Positions 10,958 to 20,790 of a stretch of 64,000 bases of DNA are shown here, piece by piece. Each line of letters begins with the position of its first letter. Positions within the stretch are counted from its first letter, which is position 1. The stretch is from assembly GCA_013407085.1 (NCBI GenBank), contig JACCGJ010019568.1, positions 21,727 to 85,726 of the forward strand, in the 5' to 3' direction. The notes beneath the pieces were generated by a model. The model was given only the letters and a program-made list of their open reading frames with translations. It was not told where the DNA came from and did not search any database. The translations under genes and the position numbers were made by a program. Origin of the DNA: Atriophallophorus winterbourni (taxonomy: Eukaryota > Platyhelminthes > Trematoda > Plagiorchiida > Microphallidae).

Positions 10958-11135
10958 TGTGATGATATTTTACCGTTCCTGTTTTCTATTACTAACTGTA
11001 AGCTATTTCGCACCTTAGTATTACCGTTCTATATTCCAGATTGCATACCTCGGTTTCTAGAAGATTAAATCCTAGTTCTCGGGCCTTCGTTTTTTGATAT
11101 TCTTACAATCGGATCTAGCATTCATAATCATAACA
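10958..11135 (+). repeat. gypsy-2 3' LTR
   Basis: 178 bp, TG...CA, paired with 7173-7351, followed by the duplicated AGTTA. Confidence 0.92.
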
Positions 11136-12310
11136 AGTTAACTGCACGGTTTATGAACAACCGAAAACTGCTATACCGCCATATAAATGACAAAAGAAAA
11201 GTGAAAACTGGTATCCCCCACTGAAAATTGAAGGCGGCTCCACATCGACTTCTATGGAAGCCGCAAAAACCCTGAAGGATCACTACATGCCGGTATTCCA
11301 GAATTGCCAACCATCTTCGTTGAATATCACCCCACCCCACCTAGGCTCTCTACTATTCTGTTCACCGCTGAACGTGTATATAAAAAGATCATGCAGCTCC
11401 GTGAAAATTCATCACCTGGAGTAGACCGGATTACACCGAAAGCATTGCGTGCGGTTGCTGTGCAACTTTGTGAACCAATTTCCATGTACTTCCAACGTCT
11501 GTTCGATACCTCCCATGTTCCCGAAGTTTGGAAACAGGGGATCATTACCCCGATATATAAAGGTGGAAACCGAAGTGATCCTGCAGATTACCACTTAATA
11601 ACTGGGCAACATCGAACCAGCTCCCTTTCAACCCACGAAAATGCCGATCTCTCCGCATTTGTCCCTCTGGCGAACCTAGGTACAAGCTAGGGGACACCTT
11701 ACTTTCGGTGAATATGCTAGAAAAAGACCTCGGCGTATTGGTTCAAAGTGATCTTGGGTGGTCAGCCCAATGTTCCCTCGCACCATCAGTCGCCAATCGC
11801 AACGTAGGGCTCCTCAAAAGGGTATTCGGGTCTTTTGACCGCCGCCTCTTTTCCTCGCTGCTACACGCGTACATCAGACCCCACCTGGAATATGCGGTAT
11901 CCGTTTGGTCTCCATGGCTAAAGCGTGACCATCACGTCCTAGAGCAGGCTTAACGGAAGTTCACAAAGCTCGTCAAAGGACAGTTTACTGAACTATGAAG
12001 ACCTCCTCTAGCAACTCAACGTGTTTCCGATCAGTTACCGTCGCATCCAAGGGGATCTGATACTGGTTTACCAGATCCTTAAGAAGAACAAACATCCGTG
12101 CCATGGACTGCTTTTGATGGCACACAGTTCCGGAACCCGGGGACATGTTTTCAAGCTAGCACACCATCCCAGTCAGTTGAACTGCCGTAAATTTTTCTTT
12201 TTCTGTCCGTACCCCTCGTTTTTGGAATGATCTACCAGTTTTTGTTGTAAACTCCCCATCTCTCTCGATTTTTAAAAAGCGACTTGACGCTTATCTCTAT
12301 TTTTCTCAAC
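11136..12310 (+). pseudogene. CR1-type LINE ORF2, 3' part after gypsy-2
   Basis: Continues the linker and RT interrupted at 7172. FMNNRK and HINDKR lie near 11150-11190, and the RT fingers are at 11370-11600 (SSPGVDRITPKAL, VWKQGIITPIYKGGNRSD). An internal deletion at about 11605-11690 removes the palm, including the FADD box. Sequence resumes at EKDLGVLVQSDLGW and the thumb (YIRPHLEYAVSVWSPWL near 11870). The C-terminus near 12230 reads FVVNSPSLSIFKKRLDAYL. Stops and frame changes are scattered. Confidence 0.82.
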
Positions 12311-12690
12311 AAGTTTAATGGATTTTCGCCTTTTCTTCTTCCCGATACTGCACCCATTTTCCTCTTACTTTCCAGATTCATTTACGGAACCTCGCCAATT
12401 CATCTCCCCCTGTATTGACTGTTATGATACATAACCCCACCCTTTACGGAACTTTGGCAATTGACGCCAAACCCGCTGAACTCCACCCGACCCCCTGTAC
12501 TGACTATCCTAAGGTTATATTTTAAGCTCATAGCCTTTTGTACCATAATACACTATTGAGGATAGAAGGAGGTTACTGAAACTTTACCCCCTACGACTTC
12601 GAACAACTTTTCACATGATCCATTAACTCAAGTTCAGATAAGCATACATATAATGAAGGAAGTGAGATCCTAGGATTAAAACCATTATGG
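12311..12690. other. LINE 3' region and unassigned sequence
   Basis: AT-rich and non-coding. The first part is probably the 3' untranslated end of the CR1 element. No clear terminal tandem repeat marks its end. Confidence 0.4.
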
Positions 12691-13038
12691 TTTCATAGAA
12701 TACGACAAAAATCTTTTATTTTCCCACTGGAATATCGAAGAATGCGATATGATTTGCTGGTCACGCGGAGAATCCTGCTTGGATATTACGGAACGGAACT
12801 TCAACAATTCTTTTCGGTATCCACGGACTCCAGAACTAGAGGTCATTCGCTGAAGTTGCAGAAGCGCCGAACGGAACACCTGAAGCCATCGTTTACTCTG
12901 TCGACCAGAGTGGTCAATATTTGGAATGCAATCTCCGCTGATGCAGTCGGGGCAGTCACCGAAGAGCAGTTTAAACGCATATTGGACGGTGAACTTCCCG
13001 CTATCCTGCGCGATTCGCCTACTCTTTCAGCTCAGTAA
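12691..13038 (+). pseudogene. LINE RT C-terminal fragment
   Basis: Reads as the last segment of a CR1/jockey-type ORF2: PLEYRRMRYDLL, then SRTRGHSLKLQKRRTEHLK, then STRVVNIWNAISADAV and FKRILDGELPAIL, ending with a stop at 13036-13038. It is open for about 110 codons without RT catalytic motifs, so it is a 5'-truncated insertion of another subfamily. Confidence 0.75.
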
Positions 13039-13153
13039 CTCCTCGTGAGGAATCTACGCTGAGATAGCAGAGACCCGGGAGGTGAAGCGGTTTTCACGGA
13101 CTGTAGTCCTGCCGTCTATTCAGGCAAACAGTATCCCTACAACCCTCACAACT

Positions 13154-13260
13154 TTTTGATTGGTTGAATTGCTTCGGCCACAACGCCTGTCAGCCTTCAT
13201 ACAGATTATTTTGATTGGTTGAATTCTGATTGGTTGCTTTAGCTCCAATAAATAGCTCTG
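13154..13260 (+). promoter_or_regulatory. CCAAT-box cluster and TATA-like site upstream of the MULE gene
   Basis: The 17-mer TTTTGATTGGTTGAATT occurs exactly at 13154-13170 and 13209-13225, with TGATTGGTTG again at 13227-13236. ATTGG is an inverted CCAAT box, so there are three in 85 bp. AATAAATAG near 13248 is TATA-like and lies about 40 bp before the ATG. The role as a promoter is inferred. Confidence 0.5.
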
Positions 13261-13286
13261 CAAGGGGTCCGGCGTCACTTTTAATT

Positions 13287-15587
13287 ATGAGCTCTAACGA
13301 TATTACTCAGCTTTTTCAGGGAACCATTGGCAACCGCGCGATTGGAAGTCTCGTGGAATTGAACCACCTGCTGACCGATTTCGCTCGAGTTTCTGGTACC
13401 CACTATGCCATCCGTACATCGAAGAGGAACCAATCGGGCGAGTTGACATTTATTAAATATATATGTCAACGAAAAGGATACCACCAGAAACCAAATCTTG
13501 GCCTTCGCCGTAGAGATTCGTTTGCAACACAATGCGAGGCCCATTTAAACTTGGGGCGTATGGGCTCCGGTTTCCGCGTCACCAACAGTAACATGGTTCA
13601 TAACCATGAATTACAAACCGGGGAAGCTGGGTTGCTTTTCTTTCGCAACCGACGTCTAACGCCATCGGAATTGGATGTGATTCGACCGCTGCTGGAATGC
13701 GGGGACTCCTCATTCAACATACGGTACTACGTGAAGACGCAATTTAAGAAAAATCTTACCGGATGTGATGTGGTGAACATGCGCCGGCGAGTTCTGGCTG
13801 GCCGTAACAATCCAGGTAAGTGGACGATAATTATTATCCATTTTTCACAGCCTATCGACGAATGGAAGCGGATCTGAACGTCCATGGAAAGGCACGCGTG
13901 CTGCTGGATGAGACCAACAAGATGACGCATTTCATCTACACAACCCAACAAATGCTTAGTTTGTTTAACCGTTTTCCTGATTTTATTCTCATCGATGGTA
14001 CATTCCGTACCAATCGCGAGAAATATTTTTTATATCAATTATTGGTAGTAGATGGATGCCGCAAAAGTCTTCCTGTAGCAATAGGCTTCTTGTGGAGGGA
14101 AACAGCTGAAGATATCCGCACGTTCCTGCTTACCTTTGTCGAATTCGTCGGTGGGTGTGATGCTGTGAAAGCCATCATGTCCGACGGAGCACTTGCGATT
14201 GCGAATGCTGTAGAGGACGTATTTCCACACGCTTCGCATCTGCTTTGTCGGGTGCACATGCTCCGGAATGTTACTCGCCGTAACCCCCGAACGCAGGCAC
14301 TGAAATGGGTATTTGTTGCGATGAAAACCCGTAGTTTGTGGGAGTACGCGTATGCCTTAATCCATATGCAGTGTGCAGACCCTGTATTCTTCCAACAAAG
14401 GGCAACACTGTTGCAACTCGCGTAAGTGGGCAAATGCCCGTCGTCCCAAGGTAGCCACTTACGGTATTGGGGACACGAACATGGTCGAGGCCATGCACCG
14501 ATGTTTAAAGATGAACCACCTTAGTGGTAGGATGGCAATTTGGGAGACCCTTCGGATATCCCAACTCAGTGCCTCGTATCTTATTTGGCAACGCCAACAC
14601 GAAGTTGCTAGGGCGAGACGTAGGCGGGTTCGCGTCCCCAACCACTCGGAATTAGATTCCCTGTGTGATCTGCTTATGCCATACGCCGTAGACCTCATCG
14701 CCGCCAACGTAACTGCTTCAACAGTTACTATAGTCGGTTCCACTGATAATGGGGTAATTGTAAGGGACACGCGTTCTTGGGATGTGTGCTGCCTAAATTG
14801 GAAATGCACATGTCGGTTTTTCGTAGATCAAGCGTTGCCATGCAGGCACGTGCTTTCTGCTGCGATATTCAAACATGCTGATGTAGCTTTAATCCCGGTT
14901 TCCCAGCGCTGGTTACGCAGTACTAATGATGCAATCTCAGTGGACTTTTCTTCTGCGGACGGTCCTAGGCAAACTAGTAGAGTGTTTTCATCGGGTAGAT
15001 CTTACGGCCACGATGTGATTGATAGGGCTCAACGCCATTTTGAGCCACCATACTATAACCATTTTCTTCGTACTATTGATACCTATGTGAGAACAGCCAG
15101 TTCGCGTCCCTTGCTCCCGTTTCCTTGGGAACGTGACATCGGCGATATGTCATTGTCGTCGGTACGGTACGACAATCTACCGTTGGAAACAATATTGAAT
15201 GTAGAACCCAGTGAACCTAGTAACCGTCAGAGTTCGTCTCCCATAGCCAGTTACGACGAAGAAGCAACGATTGCCGGTATTGATGGAAACGATGCCAGGA
15301 TATTAGACGTTCACGATGGCCGGATCAACGATCGAGGACGGGCAGCTTCTTCCCACAACCCAATCCCATCCACCTCTCGACTACCTCCAGTAGATCTGGA
15401 TGAGTTTTTATGCCACGATCAAGTATGTGATCAGTGTGATTCCGATGAACCACCTGAGTTTGCAGGGAAAACGATAGAATGGGAGCAATGCCCTTATTGC
15501 AACCATTGGTATCATCTCTACTGTTTAATCACCCCGCCATTTGAAACAGATAAGTGGTGCTTTTATTGTATGCAAACGTTTGATTAA
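13287..15587 (+). CDS. MULE-type transposase with FAR1-like head, SWIM finger and PHD-like tail
   Basis: Catalyses cut-and-paste transposition if intact. The ATG at 13287 begins MSSNDITQ. A FAR1/WRKY-GCM-like finger covers about residues 50-115 (YICQRKG, CEAHLNL, VHNHEL). Two exons join across a 35 bp intron at 13816-13850. The MULE core follows: IDGTFRTNREKYFLYQLL (first Asp) near 13995, IMSDGALAIANAV (second Asp) near 14175, then CRVHMLRN. A SWIM finger (CTCRFFVDQALPCRHV) lies near 14808-14855. The last 60 residues form a PHD/RING-like cluster (CDQCDSDEP, CPYCNHWYHLYC, CFYC). Frame changes once near 14420: either a one-base indel or a 43 bp intron at 14384-14426. It is otherwise intact and looks younger than its surroundings. 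Confidence 0.85.
13816..13850 (+). other. 35 bp intron in the MULE gene
   Basis: Begins GTAAGT and ends TTTTTCACAG. Removal keeps the frame (phase 1). Introns this short are common in trematode genes. Confidence 0.75.
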
Positions 15588-16026
15588 TTGCTTCATTGCT
15601 GATATTGGTGCCACGGCGATATTTGGTGAGTGCTATCATTCGCTTATCACTGACCCACTGTTTTTAACTATTTTTCTGCTTTGCAGGATCAATAAACCGT
15701 GATCACTATCCACGTGTATGTTCAAAATATTTTTTCGTTATCATGATGACGTGTTTGGTTTTGTACCAGTCAATGGGCTGGCATTATAACCCCGAAAATG
15801 TGATCCAATCTATTCAAACCGCTGATGCAAACCCGCATTTTATTCGGAGTGAAAAGGTTGGGTCATAGTGTGTGGGGCTATAGTGTTCACCAGTTAACAT
15901 CACCAACACGCTCGCTTAAACGCGGGAACTCTGAAACTGGTAGCCACTTAATTAAACTTTTTATCTTATTCTTTCCGCCATCGCAATCCCCAACGAATCA
16001 ATCGAGAGGAGAACCGATAAAGGTGA
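15588..16026. other. MULE 3' flank
   Basis: Contains a plausible short intron or splice-like segment (GGTGAGTGC near 15625, TTTGCAG ending near 15687) and AATAAA-like sequence at about 15691. No terminal inverted repeat matching the 5' side was found, so the transposon ends are not defined. Confidence 0.4.
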
Positions 16027-16666
16027 AAGATTGAACACCTGTGCAGCGACGAAAGAGACCGTAAACAGGCGCACCGTGAAGCGAGCCAAAGGCTCATTGA
16101 CCACGGTTATCCAAAAAGTTTTGTAAAACGCCAATTAATGAAGGTAAAATACCCGTCAGAAAAATCGGAGAAAAATTGGCGAGATACAGTAAAATGCACA
16201 TCTGAAGCGATACGTAGAATCTTGAACCAGGCGGCCATACGCGTGACTTATAAGAAAGGGAAAACTATCCGTTCGGTTCTGATGCACCTCAAGGATAAGA
16301 CACCTTTATCTAGCGTCACGAACAGCAGCTGCAGAATCAACTGTAAGGACTGTTCGGGTGTTTACATAGGCCAGACTTCCAGGGAAATTCACACTAGAAT
16401 CGAAGAACACCGAAAGCATGTAGGAGGCAGCCCCGGGATGCGAGGGAATATCAATCCCTTATTCGTGATTCCGCCTTGGCGTTTTAGATACGGGCCACAG
16501 CGTCGATCTAGACAATGTGGAAATATTAAGACGCGGTATTAAACCGTATAGCGAACGCCTACATGCGGAGGCGGTCGAAATTGCGAAGGCAGGTCCACTG
16601 GCAGTCAATAAGGTGGATGGGGTAGAAATCTCCACAATCTGGCGCTCGGCACTACTGCGACGGTAA
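16027..16666 (+). pseudogene. PLE-A (Penelope-like) C-terminus with GIY-YIG domain
   Basis: 5' truncated at about 16027, beginning in the RT thumb (EHLCSDERDRKQAHREASQ). The connector leads to the GIY-YIG endonuclease with CKDCSGVYIGQTSREIHTRI near 16340-16400. A small deletion near 16190 and a frameshift near 16420 break it. The stop equivalent to other copies is TAA at 16664-16666 (IWRSALLRR end). PLE GIY-YIG domains nick DNA for target-primed reverse transcription. Confidence 0.85.
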
Positions 16667-17035
16667 ATAGTTATTATTCACCTTATACCTACTAGTTAAT
16701 TAGATTATTGTTTTTCTTCAAAAATAGGTTAACCTTAACCCCGTTAGTTATGTACTTTTACGTATGTGGGCAGCTGTGTCAACTGACCTTGACCGTGTTC
16801 ACTTGTATCGGATTGATTTGGATACACACTGTGAGGAATATGGACCACTGATCCTGGTCATTCCCACGAGACGTGACACATGGTAAGCGTACTATAGGCT
16901 GTTTAGCGATAAGGTCAAATAAGTGGTGGTGGGTTGACCGGTACTTAATCATGTTCCCTGTCCTGACTATCACCCTTGGTCTGACGAAGCTTCTGTGTCA
17001 GAAGTGAAACGTTACCCAAAAACTACTCTAACCGA
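16667..17035 (+). repeat. PLE-A pseudo-LTR (3' UTR to next 5' end)
   Basis: Follows a PLE-A stop and runs through the sequence that in other copies precedes the ORF start (ending TTTCTTTGCAT near 17055). The same block recurs at 45960-46275, 47340-47480, 49850-50015, 52390-52780 and 57416-57805. Terminal repeats that bridge tandem copies are typical of Penelope-like elements. Confidence 0.8.
16981..17010 (+). ncRNA. Hammerhead-ribozyme-like core, PLE-A copy 1
   Basis: CUGACGA, then a hairpin (GCUUC paired with GAAGU, loop UGUGUCA), then GAAAC. This matches conserved box CUGANGA, stem II and GAAA in order and spacing, but one extra A lies between CUGACGA and stem II, and stems I and III with the cleavage site were not resolved. 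Hammerheads in PLE terminal repeats are described in the literature. Confidence 0.6.
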
Positions 17036-17059
17036 TTCCACTCAAATTTCTTTGCATAA

Positions 17060-17582
17060 CGGGGCTAACATTTAATTAACTATCAGGTATAAGGTGAATA
17101 TCAACTATTTACCTTCGCATCAGTGCCGAGCGCCAGATTGTGGAGATTTCTGCCCCATCCACTTTATTGACTACCAGTGAACTTGCCTTGGCAATTTCGA
17201 CCGCCTCCTAATGTGGGCGTTCGCTATACGGTTCAATACCACTTCTCAATATTTCCACATTGTCTAGATCAACGCTGTGGCCTGTATCTAAAACGTGCTC
17301 CGCCAGGGCGGAATCACGAATAATGGATTGATATTACCTCGCATCCCGGGGATGTCTCCTGGCATGCTTTTGGTGTTCTTCGATTCTAGAAGCATTTTCC
17401 TGGAAATCTGTCTTATGTAAACACCCGAATAGTCCTTATAGTTGATTCTGTAGATGTTGTTCATAACGCTATATAAAAGTGTCTTATCCTTGAGACGCAT
17501 CAGAACCGAACGGATAGTTTACCCTTTCTTATAAGTTACGCGTATGACAGCCTGGTTCAAGATTCTAAGTATCGCTTTAAAT
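17060..17582 (-). pseudogene. Inverted PLE-A GIY-YIG fragment
   Basis: On the minus strand it covers the connector and GIY-YIG domain (YKDYSGVYIRQISRK region near 17420) down to the stop near 17114, with its short 3' tail at 17060-17113. It is the mirror of 16200-16666, giving arms of about 450 bp. The first Gly after YI is changed (YIRQ). It ends abruptly at 17582, where a forward PLE-A tail begins. Confidence 0.8.
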
Positions 17583-17877
17583 GTGCAGAAATCTCCACAA
17601 TCTGGCGCTCGGCACCGACGCGAAAGTAACTAGTTTTTATTCACCTTATACCTACTAGTTGATTAGATTCTTGTATTTCTTCAAAAATAGCTTAACGTTA
17701 GCCCCGTTAGTTATGTATTTGTACGCATGTTGGCCGCTGTGTCAACTGACCTTGACCGTGTTCACTTGTATCAGATTGATGTGGATACACACCAGGAGGA
17801 AAATCGACCACTGATCCTGGTCATTCCCACGAGACGTGACACACTGTAGGCGCACTATGGCTGTTTAGCGGCATCTG
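17583..17877 (+). pseudogene. PLE-A 3' tail, forward
   Basis: Starts in the last codons of the GIY-YIG ORF (EISTIWRSAPTRK equivalent), passes the stop near 17626 and continues into the pseudo-LTR up to GGCTGTTTAGCGGC, where it meets PLE-B on the minus strand. Confidence 0.75.
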
Positions 17878-19735
17878 AATGTTTTTTTGCTTGCAAGGAT
17901 GCTCGATTGTTTTGAGATTGTACTGTTGGAATAGAGTGAAGTTGAGTTGAGTGTGAATACAATATACAAGAGCGTAATTAGTACCTCATGCGTGATTGGA
18001 TTCCCGCCATACGTTGTTCCGTGTTCCATTAGCAGCGATGACATTGTTAGCTTGGCCAGTGTAAAGTCGATCGACGTAAATATGGGTCGTCGTCAGTTAT
18101 CTTCACGTTTTGCAGTTTTTTGAGAAATTCTTCTGCTGAGTGTACGGAATGGTCCGAGTATCTGACGAGATATAGGAGTTTTCTTCGTAGTTCTTTTGAC
18201 AATCTATGCGTAGGTGCTCCAGGCAGTGAAACGATTGGACCTAGTGGGATAACTTCTTTGTGCACCTTCGGTAAACCGTAGAATCGCGGGATTGAGGAAT
18301 CTTCCGGTTTCATTCGGAAATATTCAGCACTGGTAATCTGTGTCTTGAAGTTCAGTCTCTTGAGAGCAGCGTAAATCTTGTTTTCTGGTCGTTTCGTTTC
18401 ATCTTAGCTCACGTGTCGGTAGGTGTTCGTGTCCTGCAGCAGCTCTTCAGCTTTCTCATGTAATCAGCATTATCCATAACTATCGTGATTCGCATTTTTC
18501 CGCTCTCAGCATTAACACAAAGATCATACTCTTCAAGAGCAACGTTCGTAGTGTTTTGCTGTATGCATCGGAATGCTGGAAGATTACCGCTGCTATTGAG
18601 CGCAGAATGAACGTGTTTTAAACTGAGTGCTTGAGAAGGATTCTACGGGATTTTTTGCCACATTCTATTTCGAATAAAGAGCTCCTGCGAAAAACTGGTC
18701 TGGAGGTGGTATCTACCGTAGTCAAAAGACGACGGTGGAAATGGTTCGGTCATGTCTGCAGGATGGATCCCAGTTCGCACACGAAGGTAGCAATTCACTG
18801 GCTTCCACAAGGTAAACCAAAAAGGGGAGGGCCCAAGTAAACTTGGAACAGAACGTTGGATCGCGAACTACATACACAAGTATTCACGATGCAGACGGCA
18901 ACGGAAGCAGCGGCAGACCGGAACCACTGGCGTGGGGTTGTCTTCAACTCATGTGCCACCCGGCACGGAGAGGACTGAGTGAGTGAGTGAGTAAAGTGAC
19001 TATGTTCTGGTCGTTTTAAAACTGTTTGAAGGCTACCTTTCTTCAATGCTAAACATTCGGTGTTCTGCGTATCTCCGCAATGCGGGAATGATTTTTTGCC
19101 GAAACATTTTCTCCTGTGTCTTGATCCAGATCTTGAGATTTGATTATACCTTTAGTCCCGCAAAGAATTCACTTGTGTCGGCATCCCGATGATTAAAGTT
19201 TTTGTCCTTTCGCGAGCACCCGGTTTTCGGTCGTTGTCAATTGCTTTGTTGAAAGATTTCTTACCCAGTTTTCGGCGTAATTATCCCATTCATTAGGCGT
19301 AATTCTTTGCAAAATTCAGGTCAAGTGTTCTGCGCTTCTTCATCTTTGCTCGGCTCGTTGTTATCTTCATTGCTTTCTCCGGGTCATCAGCTAGTTGCTG
19401 CCCGATGTGGATGTCGCACCTCGCACGTTCTTCATTTAATATAGCTTTTTATTTCCAGTCTTTCGTGGGCATCTGTGATCATCATGGATATCCATTCGCG
19501 ATTTTGTTTCTCCAATAGTTTTATTTCACGTAGATGATTGAGGGGTGGACGACGTTGTCGGCATTTCGGCGTTAGTCGGTTTCGTTGGCATTCATGTAAA
19601 AAGAGAAGCTGCTCGTTTTTTAATGCAGCTCGATGGATATGTTTCTCATCGTCTGGCATACTTGAGCGTGTCTCGCCCGAAGTTGTTTGATATTGAAGCG
19701 AATAATTGTATCTCAGGGATTGGATGTTGTGCGTT
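17878..19735 (-). pseudogene. PLE-B 5' half: N-terminus and RT start, split by RTE
   Basis: Reading down the minus strand from about 19659 there is an N-terminal segment (MPDDEKHIHRAALKNEQLL). Then comes the early RT, including KPEDSSIPRFYGLPKVHKE near 18300 and IVSLPGAPTHRLSKELR near 18200. The frame closes at 18047 and the element is cut at about 17878 with no RT catalytic box. This is classic Penelope RT order. An RTE fragment (18504-18994) sits in the gap between the two halves. A second copy lies at 58621-59985 without that insertion. Confidence 0.8.
18504..18994 (+). mobile_element. RTE-type LINE 3' fragment
   Basis: Forward pseudogene of the ORF2 C-terminus: SVLLYASECWKITAAIERR near 18560, CLRRILRDFLPHSISN near 18640, KRRRWKWFGHVCRMDPSSHT near 18740, PQGKPKRGGPK near 18820, then a TW segment after a stop, ending CATRHGED. 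The 3' end is a short tandem repeat (TGAG)n at about 18978-18993, typical of RTE elements. It is absent from the equivalent place in the second mosaic copy near 59240. Confidence 0.85.
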
Positions 19736-19768
19736 GTGTTCGCTGAGCAGGCATTGTAGCAGTAGCAC

Positions 19769-19799
19769 GTTTCGTCATCAAACTAGATGACATCGTCAG
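19769..19799 (-). ncRNA. Hammerhead-ribozyme-like core, PLE-B copy 1
   Basis: Minus strand: CUGACGA, U, a perfect 6 bp hairpin (GUCAUC with GAUGAC, loop UAGUUU), GAAAC, then GUGC. It lies between the GIY-YIG stop of one unit and the 5' ORF of the next, the same place as in PLE-A. The base after GU is G, which would block cleavage here; copy 2 has GUC. Confidence 0.6.
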
Positions 19800-19838
19800 C
19801 TGAGCCACTTGCGAAGTGTTCGTAATCGTCGTGTTTTT

Positions 19839-20190
19839 TTATACGCTGAGCGTTCTGTTTCTTTCCTCGTAATTGGCTGCTCTCAAGGTCACACGGCTTA
19901 ATGTTCGGTTCTTCATTGGCACATACATGTCGTCCAATTGAAAGTGTTGATTCAAAGTCCGCGTTGTGGAGTGCCACGCTTCAAGTAATTCCCGTATGTG
20001 CTGCGTGCGTCCCCTTGCAATGACTCTGGTTCCAATACAGTTGAATTGCTCTCCTTGATCAACATGAATTGATAGTAGCGATTTGTAATCGTGCCTCCTC
20101 ACCTCTGATTTGTATTCGCTCAGTCTGGTACCCAGTCGCCTTCCAGTTTGTCTAACGTAATGCATCTCACAATCCGCGCATGGTGTTTTT
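19839..20190 (-). pseudogene. PLE-B GIY-YIG domain
   Basis: Minus strand: CADCEMHYVRQTGRRLGTRL near 20160, then LLSIHVDQGE and TRVIARGRTQHIRELLEAW, then the tail ending RTLSV. The YIG tripeptide reads YVR, so the second Gly is lost. It is followed on the same strand by PLE-B 5' sequence, giving head-to-tail order. Upstream, from about 20190, the frame is fused to a different PLE N-terminus. Confidence 0.8.
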
Positions 20191-20480
20191 GTAGATTTAG
20201 ATGTATCCGTATCTTGTTTCAGCTCTGGAATTGCTTGTTTTTGTGAAGCAATGTTTGGTTCGCGTTGTTCTTTATTCTTAATCGCACTAGCAATGCTGTT
20301 CTCCGCTGCATCAGCCATCACTATAAATTCTTGATTCTCGAGTCTGTTCACTGGAAAGTGAATTTAATAGGGGGGGCATAATAGGAGTATACCCCTCAGT
20401 CTTCGTATCGCCTTTAATTATGCAGATATTCAAGCCTTTCTCCTACAATATTTGTTCAGCCTGCGACAGCTTCCTTTTCG
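20190..20480 (-). pseudogene. PLE-A-like N-terminal fragment fused to PLE-B GIY-YIG
   Basis: Minus strand: SACD/LSQAEQ-type sequence near 20470, and ASAIKNKEQREPNIASQKQA followed by IPELKQDTD near 20230. This matches the early RT part of PLE-A (VIKNQEQGDANLDSHERQA, then LLTLKQD), not PLE-B. The frame runs directly into the PLE-B GIY-YIG at about 20190. The rest of the RT is missing. Confidence 0.65.
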
Positions 20481-20487
20481 AATACAT

Positions 20488-20632
20488 GCTGGATTCAAGG
20501 ATTTATGTTTAAAAAAGCAAACACTTTACAACACCATAGGATTTCGGTATTTATGAGAATGTGAAAAATAATAATAATATTTATAAAATATTAAATGTAC
20601 GGCAGAGAGTCTACAACATGTTATACAAATGG
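20488..20632 (-). mobile_element. CR1 3' tail, heavily truncated
   Basis: On the minus strand it ends with TTTTTTAAACATAAATCCTTGAATCC. The same 3' tail is seen at 44513 and 25984, so this is a CR1 insertion of about 140 bp. Confidence 0.6.
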
Positions 20633-20790
20633 TGTTCGCTGAGCTTGCGTAGTTGTTGTTGGGCGTTTCGCATCAGGCTAAATGATCTCATCAGCAAAAC
20701 TTCTTTTGAAGCTCGGCGAATACCATTTGAACAGTATATACACACGAATATTTTCCTCTATTGCTGAAAGTACGAAATGTTGAGTTAGGG
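20633..20790 (-). repeat. PLE-B pseudo-LTR fragment with canonical hammerhead core
   Basis: Homologous to 19735-19810 and 59985-60060. The minus strand at 20664-20694 has CUGAUGA, a hairpin, then GAAAC followed by GCC. This is the copy closest to the textbook CUGAUGA box. Confidence 0.65.

Larger units (their letters stand above)
7173..11135 (+). mobile_element. Gypsy-type LTR retrotransposon (gypsy-2), 3,963 bp
   Basis: LTRs 7173-7351 and 10958-11135 both begin TGTGATG and end CATAACA. The 5 bp AGTTA lies directly before (7168-7172) and after (11136-11140), a clean target duplication. Inside, gag, protease, RT, RNase H and integrase are in the usual Ty3/gypsy order. Two CCHC knuckles place it near the Gulliver/Boudicca-like gypsy elements of trematodes (family knowledge, not searched). 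It is inserted in the ORF2 linker of a CR1 LINE in the same orientation. No env-like gene is present. Confidence 0.95.

Noticed and set aside
14422..14450. GTAAGT...AAG taken as a MULE intron
   Set aside because: Removing it creates an immediate TAG; a 43 bp alternative or a one-base indel fits better.
18978..18993. (TGAG)n as a stand-alone microsatellite
   Set aside because: It directly follows an RTE ORF2 end and is the element's 3' tail.
16027..20480. Group I intron homing endonuclease because of GIY-YIG
   Set aside because: GIY-YIG is linked to Penelope-type RT with YVDD and pseudo-LTRs.
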